Shown here: piece by piece, positions 45,247-55,054 of the stretch | Layout of the letters: every line of letters begins with the position of its first letter | Numbering within the stretch: the stretch's first letter is position 1 | Source: Thermoplasmata archaeon | GTDB taxonomy: Archaea; Thermoplasmatota; Thermoplasmata; Thermoplasmatales; Thermoplasmataceae | Assembly (NCBI GenBank): GCA_015520045.1 | Contig: WAQW01000003.1 | Coordinates: 42,101 to 106,100 of the forward strand | Length of the DNA stretch: 64,000 nucleotides | Direction: 5' to 3' | The notes under the pieces: generated by a model | Databases searched by the model: none | Seen by the model: only the letters and a program-made list of their open reading frames with translations | Told to the model about the DNA's origin: nothing | Made by a program: the position numbers and the translations under genes

Positions 45247-45925
45247 ACTTAACTTCCTCTTCAACGCCCAGCACAATGGCCATCTGACCGTTACCCTCGA
45301 GCTTTCTCTTGAATTCCTGTGGGTCTGTGTGGATCAGATCGAAGGTGTTGTAGTGCATGGGAATAATGTATCTGGAACCCAGGAGTCTGGAAGCGTAAAG
45401 GGCCTCGGGAATACCCATTGTGAAATAACCACCTATGGGAAGAAGTGAGATCTCAGGTCTGTACATCTCCTTTATCAGACTCATATCCCCAAACAGACCG
45501 GTATCGCCAGCATGATATAGAGTGAGGTCATCTTCGATAACAACTCCCATGGGAGGACCGGCATATTTACCGTTGTAAGTGGAAGAGTGTATGGCGAAAA
45601 CTGATTTGAAGGTAACACCGTCAATCTCAACGCCCCCGCCGTAGTTGATACCATGGAACTCTATGTCATCGTTCTCTTCCTGGAGCATCCATGCCAGCTC
45701 CACCATTGTGACAATTGGAGCATTATTTTTTCTAGCGATATCAACAGCATCTCCGAGATGATCGGAGTGCGCATGTGTAACAACCACAATATCTGCCTTC
45801 AATTCGTCCTTCGAGACTTTCGCAGAGGGATTCCCCGTTATGAAGGGATCTATGAGAATCTTCTTCGTCTTGCCGACCGTAAAGGATGCGTGCCCATGCC
45901 ACCTGACCCTGAACTCATCTACCAT
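45218..45925 (-). CDS. UPF0173 metal-dependent hydrolase (metallo-beta-lactamase fold)
   Basis: 235 aa. Metal ligands appear in order: RWHGHASF, VVTHAHSDHLGD (HxHxDH), ATHSSTYNG-like FAIHSSTYNG, YHAGDTGLFGD, and MHYNTFD near the C terminus. This is the archaeal and bacterial UPF0173 family, predicted to hydrolyse phosphoesters or lactones; true substrate unknown. Confidence 0.9.
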   Translation of the reverse strand: MVDEFRVRWHGHASFTVGKTKKILIDPFITGNPSAKVSKDELKADIVVVTHAHSDHLGDAVDIARKNNAPIVTMVELAWMLQEENDDIEFHGINYGGGVEIDGVTFKSVFAIHSSTYNGKYAGPPMGVVIEDDLTLYHAGDTGLFGDMSLIKEMYRPEISLLPIGGYFTMGIPEALYASRLLGSRYIIPMHYNTFDLIHTDPQEFKRKLEGNGQMAIVLGVEEEVKFDSTGRKLQ

Positions 45926-46058
45926 ACTCTCACATTATTTTTTGGTATTTTGTTTTTACCCTGCATCGCATTCCGGGATAAACACACCAACTTTCAGAGA
46001 ATTTTCAGGATACGGTAAAAAAGTAAAATTTGGAGTGCCCTGTGAATGCACTCCTGCA

Positions 46059-46985
46059 TCAATAAATTTTCTTATCTCGAAAGGTTTCAACAGGATCGAC
46101 TACTGTCGTTCCGTCATCTAAGGATACAACCTGAGTTGCCGGCGGGTTTTCCATATATCCACTCACATATTCAGAGATTCTCCTGGGAAGTCCGGGCATA
46201 GTGCGGTTCTCAAAGAATATTCCCGTTGGAATCCTCTCGCCGAACTCCAGAGCACGGACATAGGCCTTCTCAAATTTGGCGGACAACTCATCTTCATCAC
46301 CGGGATTCACCACGGGATCCCATGAGGGGTCATCTTCAAGCTTGTAAACATTTTTTCTATAGACCTCCATAGTATTGATGTTGTTGTAGGTGGGACATGG
46401 CTGGAGAATATCTATGACGGCAGATCCCTCGTGGAGTATACCTTTCTTAATGATCTCCTTCAGCTGCACGGTATCGAAGGAGAAGCCACGGGCAACAAAC
46501 GTGTAGCCAGATGATAGAGCGAGCGTGACAGGATTTATCCTGTTGAGTATATTTGGCCGAAACAACCCTTTCGTCTTCATTCCCATAGGCATGGTGGGAG
46601 AGCTCTGCCCCTTTGTCAGGCCGTATACCTGATTGTCAAATACAAGAATCGTTAGACCAGAATTTCTTCTTCCCTCACCGACAAAGTGACCGGCGCCAAT
46701 GCCTAGCAGATCACCATCTCCCCCGGTGACTATAACATTCAGGGCAGGATTTGCAAGCTTTATACCTGCAGCGAAGGGGATGCCCCTTCCATGCAGAGTA
46801 TGCATTCCAGCAACGTTCACATAGTGGGGAGTCTTTCCAGAGCAACCGATACCAGAAACCAGAGCAACCTGCTCGGGATCAAATTTAAGCTCAGAAAGGG
46901 CCATTGTGAGGGCCCTCAGTATTCCAAAATTCCCACATCCGGGACACCAATCCACAGTGAGATCTGTGGTAAACTTATGCACCAT
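46059..46985 (-). CDS. korB: 2-oxoacid:ferredoxin oxidoreductase, beta subunit
   Basis: 308 aa. Iron-sulfur ligands in DWCPGCGNFGIL and SGIGCSGK plus a later cysteine QPCPTYN; thiamine diphosphate motif GGDGDLLGIGAGHF...NSGLTILVFDNQVYGLTKGQSSPT. With the alpha subunit it oxidatively decarboxylates 2-oxoglutarate, pyruvate or other 2-oxoacids to acyl-CoA, reducing ferredoxin. Its 5' end overlaps the alpha gene by 11 bases. Confidence 0.95.
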   Translation of the reverse strand: MVHKFTTDLTVDWCPGCGNFGILRALTMALSELKFDPEQVALVSGIGCSGKTPHYVNVAGMHTLHGRGIPFAAGIKLANPALNVIVTGGDGDLLGIGAGHFVGEGRRNSGLTILVFDNQVYGLTKGQSSPTMPMGMKTKGLFRPNILNRINPVTLALSSGYTFVARGFSFDTVQLKEIIKKGILHEGSAVIDILQPCPTYNNINTMEVYRKNVYKLEDDPSWDPVVNPGDEDELSAKFEKAYVRALEFGERIPTGIFFENRTMPGLPRRISEYVSGYMENPPATQVVSLDDGTTVVDPVETFRDKKIY

Positions 46986-48873
46986 TTCTCAACACCACCT
47001 TTTTCTCAGCACCAGAAAGAATCTTCTTAACCGCGTCAAGAAGTTCCTCCTCGGTTATGTGCCTGCCATTGTATTTCAGGATATTGTTCTCAATTTTGAA
47101 GCTCGTTCTCTGCTCAATCACCATAGCAGCCTGTGACACCATATTGCTTTCCACCGCTATAACGGTCTTCGACTTCTTCAGAGCAGTGTATACAAAATCG
47201 ACAGGAAACGGCTCAAACATTTTCAGGAATAACATCTTTGCGGAGATCCCTTCCTCCCTGAGATCATCGATAACATCAAGAACAACACCTTTCTGGCTTC
47301 CCCACGTTACAATGGTTACGGGAGCGTTTTCATCTCCGAACAGTTCGACGCGGTCCCTAACGGGAATCTCGGCCTCAATGGTCTCTTCTTTTCTCATCCT
47401 CTTTTCCATCTGCTTCTCTCTCATAACGGAATCCTCCGTCACATGGCCGAGTTCGTCGTGCTCATCGCCCGTCATCCAGAAAATGTTTTTGCCAAAGTAT
47501 CCGATGGGGGATATTCCATTGTTTGTGTCGGTGGTATATCTCTTAATTATACCACCTTCCTCCGAGATAAGAGGCTTTACTATCTTCACCCTCTTTGTGT
47601 CAATCTCATTGAGAACCTCCACGGTGTTTGCCAGATATTTATCTATGAGGTGAATGACCGGAACCTGGTATCGCTGGGCATAATTGATCGCTCTTATGGA
47701 ATCATAAATGCAATCCTCAACATCCCCAGATGATATCACCACACGCGGAAATTCACCGTGACCTGTGTTGAGAGCAAAGAGAAGATCGGCCTGCTGGTTC
47801 CTTGTTGGAAGACCAGTGCTTGGCCCACCCCTCTGGTAGAGAGTTATCACAACGGGAATCTCAACCATTCCAGCAAAGGAAATTGCTTCGGCCATGAGGG
47901 CGAAACCAGGCCCGCTTGTGGCGGTTGACGTAACAGCGCCAGTGAGGGAGGCCCCACTGGCCATTGCTATGGCGGCTATCTCGTCCTCTGTCTGTATAAC
48001 TGTGACCCCTTCCTTCTCAAGGGTATTCTTTTCGTTCTCCAGAAGATGCAGGGAGTCATGCTCCTCAAGCACAGTGCTCTCATCGCTTGCGGGCGTTATC
48101 GGGTAATAAGACTGGAACCTGAGCCCCCCCATAACCTTACCTATGGCTGCGGCATCGTTTCCGGTAAGCATTAGCTTGGGCGGTTCTCCATTCCTTGGAA
48201 GATTGGTGACTCTCAGTTTTTTGCTCTCACAGTACTCGTAAGCGGCTGAGGCAACCTTTAGATTCGGCTCAATAACGTGCTTTTTTGTGGAGAAGGCTGC
48301 TTTTATGGCTTCCTCTGTATACTTAAGATCAACACCCAGAATGGCCAAAGTTATCGCAGCTCCAAAGGTGTTGAAGTATCTCGTTGCCGGTCCCTCAGGA
48401 ACAGCATCGAGTATGATCTCAGAAAATGGTATTGCAATGGATGTTGCTCCCCTTCTCTCCATGAGGGTGATCATCCCCTTGACATTCTCCGGAAGCGATT
48501 CTTTCTGTAGGGTTTCCCTTATTCTCCTGACGGTATCGCGCATGATCATTCTGGATCTGTCCAGTTCGGACCCCTCAAAGGAGGAATCGTAGATTACTCG
48601 AGTTCCCTTTCCAACGTTGATGAGATGTTCGAACACAGTATCCGGGTCCAGCGCAGTGAGAACGTCGACCGGATATTTCAGCGATCTGGGCTTCACCTCC
48701 TTTACACGCAGATGCATGTAGCTGTGACGCCCCTTTATATTGGAGTGGTATTCTCTCGTAGACAGTACCGGATAGCCGGCGTAGGCAAATGCCCTGCTTA
48801 CCATTGTGGAGGATGTGTCAATACCTCCACCCTGCGGTCCCCCCAGAAGTATGTTTATATCTATTTTTGACAT
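46975..48873 (-). CDS. korA: 2-oxoacid:ferredoxin oxidoreductase, fused gamma-alpha subunit
   Basis: 632 aa. The first ~190 residues are the gamma domain (GGPQGGGIDTSSTMVSRAFAYAGY), followed by the alpha domain with the YYPITPASDES motif typical of broad-range Sulfolobus-type OFORs. Two-subunit enzymes of this type often accept several 2-oxoacids. Reverse-strand TATA-like CTATTTTAATAGG near 48893-48905 precedes it. Confidence 0.95.
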   Translation of the reverse strand: MSKIDINILLGGPQGGGIDTSSTMVSRAFAYAGYPVLSTREYHSNIKGRHSYMHLRVKEVKPRSLKYPVDVLTALDPDTVFEHLINVGKGTRVIYDSSFEGSELDRSRMIMRDTVRRIRETLQKESLPENVKGMITLMERRGATSIAIPFSEIILDAVPEGPATRYFNTFGAAITLAILGVDLKYTEEAIKAAFSTKKHVIEPNLKVASAAYEYCESKKLRVTNLPRNGEPPKLMLTGNDAAAIGKVMGGLRFQSYYPITPASDESTVLEEHDSLHLLENEKNTLEKEGVTVIQTEDEIAAIAMASGASLTGAVTSTATSGPGFALMAEAISFAGMVEIPVVITLYQRGGPSTGLPTRNQQADLLFALNTGHGEFPRVVISSGDVEDCIYDSIRAINYAQRYQVPVIHLIDKYLANTVEVLNEIDTKRVKIVKPLISEEGGIIKRYTTDTNNGISPIGYFGKNIFWMTGDEHDELGHVTEDSVMREKQMEKRMRKEETIEAEIPVRDRVELFGDENAPVTIVTWGSQKGVVLDVIDDLREEGISAKMLFLKMFEPFPVDFVYTALKKSKTVIAVESNMVSQAAMVIEQRTSFKIENNILKYNGRHITEEELLDAVKKILSGAEKKVVLRNGA

Positions 48874-49305
48874 TTTGAGGAAGGTATCACTGACCTATTA
48901 AAATAGTTAAGCAATGAGTTTTATCCTATTTAAATCACACGTCTGTTGGCAGATATCCCGCGGATCGACATTTCTGTGGTGAGATCTGGCAGCATAAGAG
49001 AAAATCATTTTGGAGACTACCATACCACAACTCCCCGGTGATCCATATTCACCATTTTTAGTAATTCCGTTAATTATCAGGATAAAATATATGCAATATT
49101 CTGCCTCTCAATTTCAGGTGTGAAAAAAGATCTTTAGGTCGAGGCATATATCTGGAAACATAGCAGATTTTATCATTTTGTTCCTTTCATCTTCTGTGGT
49201 TCATGATTCCTGGTGGCTATTTCATGACCAGGCTATCCATGATACAGGCTTGCTGAAAAAAGGGTGGTTTGATAATTTTATACCTTCCCAGACATTACGG
49301 TTTCT
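48874..49305. other. Intergenic region with imperfect direct repeats
   Basis: No gene supported. The left end holds the korA promoter. Near 49199-49250 there are repeated units: TTCATGATTCCTGG, TTCATGACCAGG and CCATGATACAGG, with GGCTAT before two of the CATGA copies. This gives a short inverted repeat CCTGGT/ACCAGG. The sequence just before 49306 is AT-rich (GATAATTTTATACC), a likely promoter for the 97-aa ORF. Confidence 0.35.
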
Positions 49306-49599
49306 ATGTATACAGTATTGCATTTCGAAAGCGGGGGTGAGGAGGTGTACCGGAAGCTGATCTCCGATGATGAGATTGGCCGGCAAACCATAATATTGCG
49401 GGATGCCTCCAAAGTCTCCTCCAAGCTCAAAGGTTCAATCGTAATCGTTGAGGGTAATGACAGCATTGTTGAGAAGGCGATCGAACTTGCGGGTGGCGGT
49501 GCACACAAACTCAAAGAGGACCTCTCGGAGAAGATATACAGGAAGATAAAAGAGGAAGAGGAACAAGCAGACCAGGGGGTTGGGTTTCTTTTTGACTAA
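49306..49599 (+). CDS. Small unknown protein coupled to UPF0200 gene
   Basis: 97 aa, not recognised. Strands YTVLHFESGG and SIVIVEGNDS alternate with helices, then a strongly charged helix KEDLSEKIYRKIKEEEEQ. It starts about 25 bases downstream of a TATA-like TTTTATACC and overlaps the next gene by 20 bases. The regular fold pattern and coupling support a real gene. It could be a small alpha/beta RNA- or protein-binding unit; there is no catalytic motif. Confidence 0.6.
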   Translation: MYTVLHFESGGEEVYRKLISDDEIGRQTIILRDASKVSSKLKGSIVIVEGNDSIVEKAIELAGGGAHKLKEDLSEKIYRKIKEEEEQADQGVGFLFD

Positions 49600-50140
49600 T
49601 CCATCGGTTATTGTAACGGGAATGCCCGGTGCGGGAAAAGACGAATTTATCAAGGTTGCTCTGGAAAGAGGTTATAAAGAATATCACATGGGTGACGTTG
49701 TGCGATACCACGCAAGGAAAAGCAACATCCCGGTTTCTGACGAATCCATTGGAAAATTTGCAACCGATGAGCGAAAACGATACGGGATGCACATATGGGC
49801 AGCTCGCACGGTTGCACAGATGAAAGGAAAAGAGAAGGTCGTTATAGATGGGTTGCGGAACATGGAGGAGCTTGATTACTTCCGCAAAAACCTCAGGTGC
49901 CTTTATGTGGTTGCTATTTTTGCCAGCAGAAAAGATCGTTTGGAGAGAATACTCAGAAGGGGCAGGGAGGACGATGTTAAGAGTGAGGAAGGTCTCATCA
50001 GAAGAGATAGCAGGGAGCTTTCCTGGGGAATAGGAGAGGTGATTGCCCTTGCCGACTACACGCTGGTAAATGATGGAACACTTGGCGACTTCAAGCAGAA
50101 AGCAGGTCGCCTTCTCGACAAACTATCAGTTAAAAAGTGA
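49580..50140 (+). CDS. UPF0200 P-loop kinase-like protein (dephospho-CoA kinase related)
   Basis: 186 aa with Walker A VTGMPGAGKDEF, LID-like RRDSRELSWGIGE, and VVIDGLRNMEELDYF as Walker B-like strand. The archaeal UPF0200 family resembles nucleotide kinases such as dephospho-CoA kinase, but the substrate is unknown. A second TTG at 49592 (four codons later) may be the true start. The stop codon abuts the convergent purQ. Confidence 0.82.
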   Translation: MGFFLTNPSVIVTGMPGAGKDEFIKVALERGYKEYHMGDVVRYHARKSNIPVSDESIGKFATDERKRYGMHIWAARTVAQMKGKEKVVIDGLRNMEELDYFRKNLRCLYVVAIFASRKDRLERILRRGREDDVKSEEGLIRRDSRELSWGIGEVIALADYTLVNDGTLGDFKQKAGRLLDKLSVKK

Positions 50141-50941
50141 TCACATTCTCCTTGATGCATAATTTACGAGAGCATCGAAGAATGCTTTGCCAGTGGGCCT
50201 GTCAACATCACTTTTTTCCGCTTCGAAACCGAAATATATTCTCTCAGGGTGCGGCATGAGCCCAATTATATTCCCGCCCTCATTGCTGATGGCCGCCACA
50301 TTCCCTTCAGAACCATTTGGATTCCACGGATATCCTGCCTCATTTCCCAGAGGGTCTGTGTACCGGAAAACAACCTGTCCACTGCCAAGTATCTCATCCC
50401 TCAAGGACGTGGACGAATATACTATACGCCCCTCAAGATGGGCAACCGGAACCTCCCATGATTTTCTGGTGGAAAAGATATCCCCAAAGATGGGGTTTCT
50501 CCCCGAGTACCTCACGAAGGTGGTCCGGCTCTCAAAACGGTTGCTCATGTTAAGCGTCAGGGCGATGCCTCCTTTCATGTCATGCGACGTGGGAAGAAGC
50601 TTCATTTCCGTAAGGACCTGGAAACCGTTGCAAACCCCTATAATGGGTATCCGCTCCTCATCCAGAAAAATGAGGTCTTCCAGCGCAGCGTGTTTTAACC
50701 TGAACGCCATTATGGCACCGGCCCTCACATAATCACCGGCAGAGAAGCCCCCGGGAATAAAAACAATATGATAATCGCGAAGGGATGTGGTACCTCTTTC
50801 CAGCTCCTTTATGTGAACAAACTCTGGTCTGGCCCCACTTCTCTTAAGGGCATGAAACGCTTCGTCCTCGTTGTTGGTACCCTCCATCCGCAGAACCGCA
50901 GCTCTGGGGGGATCATCCGCTCTAATCCTATCACTGACCAC
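50141..50941 (-). CDS. purQ: Phosphoribosylformylglycinamidine synthase glutaminase subunit PurQ
   Basis: 266 aa class I glutamine amidotransferase. Nucleophile in [13 protein letters not shown], with His and Glu in [12 protein letters not shown]. Supplies ammonia to PurL for purine synthesis, in the same pathway as purN at 14259. GTG start at 50941 overlaps the end of eL40 by 11 bases. Confidence 0.95.
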   Translation of the reverse strand: MVSDRIRADDPPRAAVLRMEGTNNEDEAFHALKRSGARPEFVHIKELERGTTSLRDYHIVFIPGGFSAGDYVRAGAIMAFRLKHAALEDLIFLDEERIPIIGVCNGFQVLTEMKLLPTSHDMKGGIALTLNMSNRFESRTTFVRYSGRNPIFGDIFSTRKSWEVPVAHLEGRIVYSSTSLRDEILGSGQVVFRYTDPLGNEAGYPWNPNGSEGNVAAISNEGGNIIGLMPHPERIYFGFEAEKSDVDRPTGKAFFDALVNYASRRM

Positions 50942-51080
50942 GCCTGCTCTCCTTGGATTTCATGCGCAGACCTGTGTAGCCACACTTTCTACACCTGGTC
51001 GCGTTGGGAGGATTTCTCGCATAGCATTTCATACATATCTTCTTGTTGAGTCTTCTCTCAATAGCTTCTGCAAATGGCAT
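50931..51080 (-). CDS. rpl40e: 50S ribosomal protein L40e (eL40), missed by ORF track
   Basis: 49 aa, too short for the ORF list. The reverse strand from the ATG at 51080 reads [20 protein letters not shown]..., with the two zinc-knuckle CxxC pairs (CMKC and CRKC, ten residues apart) and [11 protein letters not shown]. This matches archaeal eL40. It overlaps purQ by 11 bases. Confidence 0.93.
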   Translation of the reverse strand: MPFAEAIERRLNKKICMKCYARNPPNATRCRKCGYTGLRMKSKESRRGQ

Positions 51081-51157
51081 TTCAAGCACCGTAAAGTGAT
51101 CTCCATTGTGGATATGACCTTAATATAAATACCTGTGTGATCCTTTCTTTCAGTACA

Positions 51158-52720
51158 TCATGATATTCTGGGACCTATTATCATATAAAAGAAGAGGAAA
51201 ACCACCAACATGGTAAGGGAATTGGAGATCAACGTCACTAGCCTTTCATCTCTGAGAGATTTGAAAATTCTGTGCCGCGACGCAATCTTGAAGGTATCCT
51301 TGAAGAACTGGCCTCCATCAAGAATGGCAGCGGGAAGGGTGTTAAGGAGTGCAAGGAGAAGATTTATGTAGAACAGCCAGTAGAGTGTGTTCACAGAACC
51401 CCAGAAGAACCACCCCGAACCAGGGACCGTGAAGAGATTGGTAAGATATGAAGGCACTGGAGATAGCCCCTGAAATGGTAGAGACAGCATCTGAAATATT
51501 CCAACGGGAAAATCTGACACAGCAGAGTAGCCAAATATGATGGGTTTCATCTGCCCAATGGGAATTCCGGTCATTCCCATGTAGCTTATGGCTATTCCTA
51601 TAAAGCTCTCGCCCCTGTAATTTGCGCTGTTAGCCGATGGCTCGTACTTCTGATAGAAACTATACTTGGAAACTGTCTGAAGCGTGTAGTTTCGGAAATG
51701 CTCTCCAGAAAAATGCCCTCCAGAATAGGATATGACAGTTAAATTCACGAAAGATAGGGGCTTAACCGAATCAAGATAGGACGACAGAGAGGTCAGGTTC
51801 TTTATCACGACACCATCAAGGGCATACACAATTGACCCGGGGGGAACCCCTGCCTTCGCAGCGGGAAAGCCCGGATACAATCCATCGATCACCACTCCGG
51901 CTGGAACTGTCAGATTACTCACCCTGTGATCACTGTAGATCTGTACCGAAACCTTTTTACCAGGAGTGAACTGCGAATCGAGATAAAGAGATCCCAGCTG
52001 TTCTCCCGAAACACCACCTATGGAGAGTACCTCAACATGGGCAGTGAGGCTGCTATTCTGACTGAATGCACTATCAACAGAGCTGACGTAGAAGCCGCTG
52101 TGAGTTGGCTGGGCCGCTGGCATGAATGCCCCGACTATTAGCAAAAACGATACCAGGGTAATGATTATATTTATTCCAGCTCCAGATGCAAAAATCCTTC
52201 TTCTTACAACCGGATCTGCCTTCGAAATCTCATCCTGATCTGGTTCCACAAAGGCGCCAAGCGGAACGATGAAAAAGAGTCCTCCCACCGATTTGACATT
52301 TATACCGTGCTTTCTGGCAACCACACCGTGCATCATTTCATGTAGAACGACGGCGATGAAGAGAGCTACGGTTCCATATATCACCGGTATTGCAGGGTTT
52401 ATTCCAGGAATGGCCAAATATTCATTGAGAGGCGGGGAGGTGGCTACGTGAACCTGAGATATCAGGTATGCCTCATATATCAGAAATGCGAGCGACAGAA
52501 TTCCCCAGATCAGAAACATTGCAACGGACAGTTTTGAAAATCCTACAGCGGGAAATCTGCTGGCAATCCTATCCAGGATGTTTCTGTTCTTTGATGTCTT
52601 CACCATGAGTGCCGGACCATAAAGAGAGAAGTGTTTGCTTCTCCTTATTCGGTTAGCCATTGCATATATTCCGATCAACCAAAACACGACGGCCAGCAGA
52701 GCCAGGATGATGTTGTTCAT
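51158..52720 (-). CDS. Site-2 protease family intramembrane metalloprotease (M50) with PDZ domain
   Basis: 520 aa. Zinc site HEMMH in AVVLHEMMHGVVARKHG and the second motif NTLPAAILDGGQFF (LDG) are present in hydrophobic context. Between them a PDZ-like domain (PAGVVIDGLYPGFPAAKAGVPPGSIVYALDG) fits substrate gating. It has about 8 hydrophobic helices in total. S2P enzymes release membrane-anchored regulators; the partner is unknown. A reverse-strand TATA-like ATTTATATTAAT lies about 52743-52755. Confidence 0.92.
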   Translation of the reverse strand: MNNIILALLAVVFWLIGIYAMANRIRRSKHFSLYGPALMVKTSKNRNILDRIASRFPAVGFSKLSVAMFLIWGILSLAFLIYEAYLISQVHVATSPPLNEYLAIPGINPAIPVIYGTVALFIAVVLHEMMHGVVARKHGINVKSVGGLFFIVPLGAFVEPDQDEISKADPVVRRRIFASGAGINIIITLVSFLLIVGAFMPAAQPTHSGFYVSSVDSAFSQNSSLTAHVEVLSIGGVSGEQLGSLYLDSQFTPGKKVSVQIYSDHRVSNLTVPAGVVIDGLYPGFPAAKAGVPPGSIVYALDGVVIKNLTSLSSYLDSVKPLSFVNLTVISYSGGHFSGEHFRNYTLQTVSKYSFYQKYEPSANSANYRGESFIGIAISYMGMTGIPIGQMKPIIFGYSAVSDFPVGIFQMLSLPFQGLSPVPSYLTNLFTVPGSGWFFWGSVNTLYWLFYINLLLALLNTLPAAILDGGQFFKDTFKIASRHRIFKSLRDERLVTLISNSLTMLVVFLFFYMIIGPRIS

Positions 52721-52917
52721 GATGTGAAGTCAGCAACCATTATTAATATAAATAACTTTACGCAGAGGGTATACGGCATGCCTGTTTTACATTTGAAAAA
52801 GAGACTGTAGCATTTAAGCACTTATTGCACTCATCGTAGATTGAAGAAGCTGAGTGAAAGACATACCTCGTGAATGAAACAAACCATGTGGTTTCAAATT
52901 AGATAGGGAGTCTTCCC

Positions 52918-53289
52918 TTCGATATTTTTGCCTTTGAGGTTTTGAATGTAACGGGCATAAAGAAAGAGGGATCGGATATTCAACCACAAATCGTTTACGG
53001 TCTACCTTTCAGTTGGGGCACTTCACTGAATATGAAGCTAGAGATGTGACCGAGAGAGCAATTTATTTTGATCTAAATATACATCACGGATGTGTTCAAA
53101 ATGTGGATACAGGAATAACAACAACAGAAATGGATTTTAAATAGGCTGCAAACATTGCAATTTCGAACCTCTTCTGATCTTAATGCCCCAGGAACCGTCG
53201 AGGTACCCGGTAAATCCATATACTTCAGGATGCGATCAAGCAACCAATCGTTGCTTTCCATGAGCGCATACCTATGGGCACGTTGGTAG
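52918..53289 (+). pseudogene. tnpB: TnpB (IS605/IS1341-type) C-terminal remnant
   Basis: Pieces of TnpB lie in different frames: FDIFAFEVLNVTGIKKEGSD, then FQLGHFTEYEARDVTERAIY, then YTSRMCSKCGYRNNNNRNGF followed by TAA and CKHCNF, then SDLNA...GKSIYFRMRSSNQS to TAG at 53289. The CxxC...CxxC zinc finger and the SDLNA motif are diagnostic. At least three frame changes and an in-frame stop show it is dead. It sits just upstream of tRNA-Arg. Confidence 0.7.
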
Positions 53290-53328
53290 CAACAGGCTCC
53301 AACCCTTCAGGCGGAGTGGTTGACAAGT

Positions 53329-53337
53329 TTAAATAAA
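53329..53337 (+). promoter_or_regulatory. TATA box of tRNA-Arg
   Basis: TTTAAATAA lies about 23-31 bases before the tRNA 5' end, the normal spacing for an archaeal tRNA gene. Confidence 0.6.
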
Positions 53338-53359
53338 TCGCTGCTCTTCACTGAATTAT

Positions 53360-53434
53360 GGGCGCGTGGCCAAGCCAGGATATGGCAACAGCCTCCTAAG
53401 CTGTAGATCGAGGGTTCGAATCCCTCCGCGCCCG
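53360..53434 (+). tRNA. tRNA-Arg (CCT)
   Basis: 75 bases with discriminator G. Acceptor GGGCGCG/CGCGCCC, D-arm, anticodon stem-loop ACAGC-CTCCTAA-GCTGT (anticodon CCT, reads AGG), T-arm GAGGG-TTCGAAT-CCCTC. No intron, CCA not encoded. Flanked by a tnpB remnant and a chrB pseudogene, so this tRNA marks a small insertion hotspot. Confidence 0.96.
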
Positions 53435-53550
53435 TGATAGCTTTTCCCTTTTTGAAGGAAATGCAGAAATTTTCAGTGTGTTACATTGTAAGATGCCCTC
53501 TTGCCGGATGATACAGAAAGGGTTAAAAGCGCTACCCTCATAAGTAGAGC

Positions 53551-54021
53551 ATGAAGTGGGTGACAAGAGAAAGGGCGAAGGTTGATAGGATTGCGTGCCC
53601 GTGGCTGATCAGCAGGTTTGTTGATCCTGACGCAGAGTTCCTGTTTGTTCCTGAGGGAAAGGTGCTTGAGGTTGCAAAATCTGAGGACGCCATACCATTT
53701 GATATGCCAGGCGCTTAATTGTACCACTATCAGGAAAACTGAGAGTATAGATGCGCATTTGATGCCATAATAAGAAAGTACGGGCTCACCGATCCAGCGC
53801 TACTGGATCTCGCGGAGATCGTGAGGACTGCGGACACAAATCAAGCAGTTCCAAGGCCAGAGGGTGCTGGACTTGAGGCCATGGCGCTGGGTTTCAGAGA
53901 AAAAGCCAGAGGTTACCTGGATAATATGAGAATGCAATTTCCCGCATATGATGCATTCTATGAATATTGCAAGCTAAAGGTGGAAGATAAGGGGAAACTT
54001 GAGCACAGCGTTTCCGGATAA
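53551..54021 (+). pseudogene. chrB: ChrB-domain (chromate resistance) protein with two in-frame stops
   Basis: One frame over 157 codons matches the ChrB C-terminal domain: MKWVTRERAKVDRIACPWLI near the start, FLFVPEGKVLEVA, DAIPFDMPGA, then TAA (53716), TGA (53740), and CAFDAIIRKYGLTDPALLDL, AEIVRTADTN through to the natural stop. There are no frameshifts. The second half survives as the 66-aa ORF at 53821. The codons around look richer in GC than the flanks, which fits acquisition. Confidence 0.75.
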
Positions 54022-54313
54022 AGGTTCCACTCAGAACACTGATTTTTCTTTGTTGGTTGGCTTCCGGTACAGATCACGAATGATCCGGTGTTATCTCCAT
54101 GGAAACCGCCCTCCTCAAGATGTTCCATCTGTTTAAGAGAAAAATCGTCTCATTCCATAATGAATGAACCTCTGGATTCTAACAGTGTGTTAGCAATAAG
54201 ATGATAGACAGAACCTGAGTTTACCTATAATGTGCATAGAACTCCTCAATAGATGAAGAAGTTACATCCTTAAAAGACCATACGGGGAGTGAATAGGTTC
54301 CATGGAAATGTAC

Positions 54314-55045
54314 CTACTCTGCTCTGGGCGCCAGCAGAAACTCCCCTGTCATGTTCCCATCCTGCCCAAATTCAAAGGAGATGACAAGAGGATAATCATT
54401 CTTAAAACTCAACTTTATCTCTTCTGCTGTAGACAGTGATTTTATCAACTTCAACAGATATTCGAGAGGATATGAACAGCTCACCTCCTCGGCACAACTG
54501 ATATCACTTATCATATCCTTCTGAAGAACGAGTTCAGATTCCTCGGAATCTGATAGTGATCTGGCACTGAACTGGTCCGGTTTGAGTGTGAGTCTGATTG
54601 AATCAGAAACATCCTCAGCGGCCTTCAAACCCATCTCAAAATACTGTTTTCTGATCACAACATAACTTTCAGATGAGATCTGCGGAACCTTCGGAACGGA
54701 TATGGCCCCATCATCAAGCAACGTTATCTTCTTATTTACGGTGCCTATCTCAAATTCCAGCTTGTCTTTATGTCGTATCGCTGAAATGTGAGTACCTGCT
54801 GTAACGAGACGCATTACCTTCTTCACCCTGTCGAGATCAATGGCCATCTGTTCCTCACCGCTGATCTGATAGTCATTGAAGGCTTCTCGTGGTACTTCAA
54901 GATTAACCATCGCCACGTGAGCCGGATCAACTGCCTTAACCCGCAGACCATTTTGTTCAAAAACGAATTTTGCCTCTGTCACGACCGTTCCCAACAAATC
55001 TATGATCTCCTTCAGGTTCTTTACTGATATATTAAATGACGTCAT
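54314..55045 (-). CDS. pcn: Sliding clamp PCNA
   Basis: About 243 aa from the MTSFNIS start (the ORF track begins three codons earlier). The archaeal PCNA pattern is clear: LRVKAVDPAHVAMVNLEV in the N-terminal repeat, DLDRVKKVMRLV, and a C-terminal GEFLLAPRAE. It encircles DNA as a trimer and is loaded by RFC (small subunit at 30165). PIP-box proteins bind its interdomain loop. Confidence 0.96.
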   Translation of the reverse strand: MTSFNISVKNLKEIIDLLGTVVTEAKFVFEQNGLRVKAVDPAHVAMVNLEVPREAFNDYQISGEEQMAIDLDRVKKVMRLVTAGTHISAIRHKDKLEFEIGTVNKKITLLDDGAISVPKVPQISSESYVVIRKQYFEMGLKAAEDVSDSIRLTLKPDQFSARSLSDSEESELVLQKDMISDISCAEEVSCSYPLEYLLKLIKSLSTAEEIKLSFKNDYPLVISFEFGQDGNMTGEFLLAPRAE

Positions 55046-55054
55046 GCTAATCAC

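Noticed and set aside
53073-53261. 62-aa reverse ORF over the tnpB remnant
   Set aside because: Antisense to a region whose forward translation matches TnpB; it is a shadow frame.
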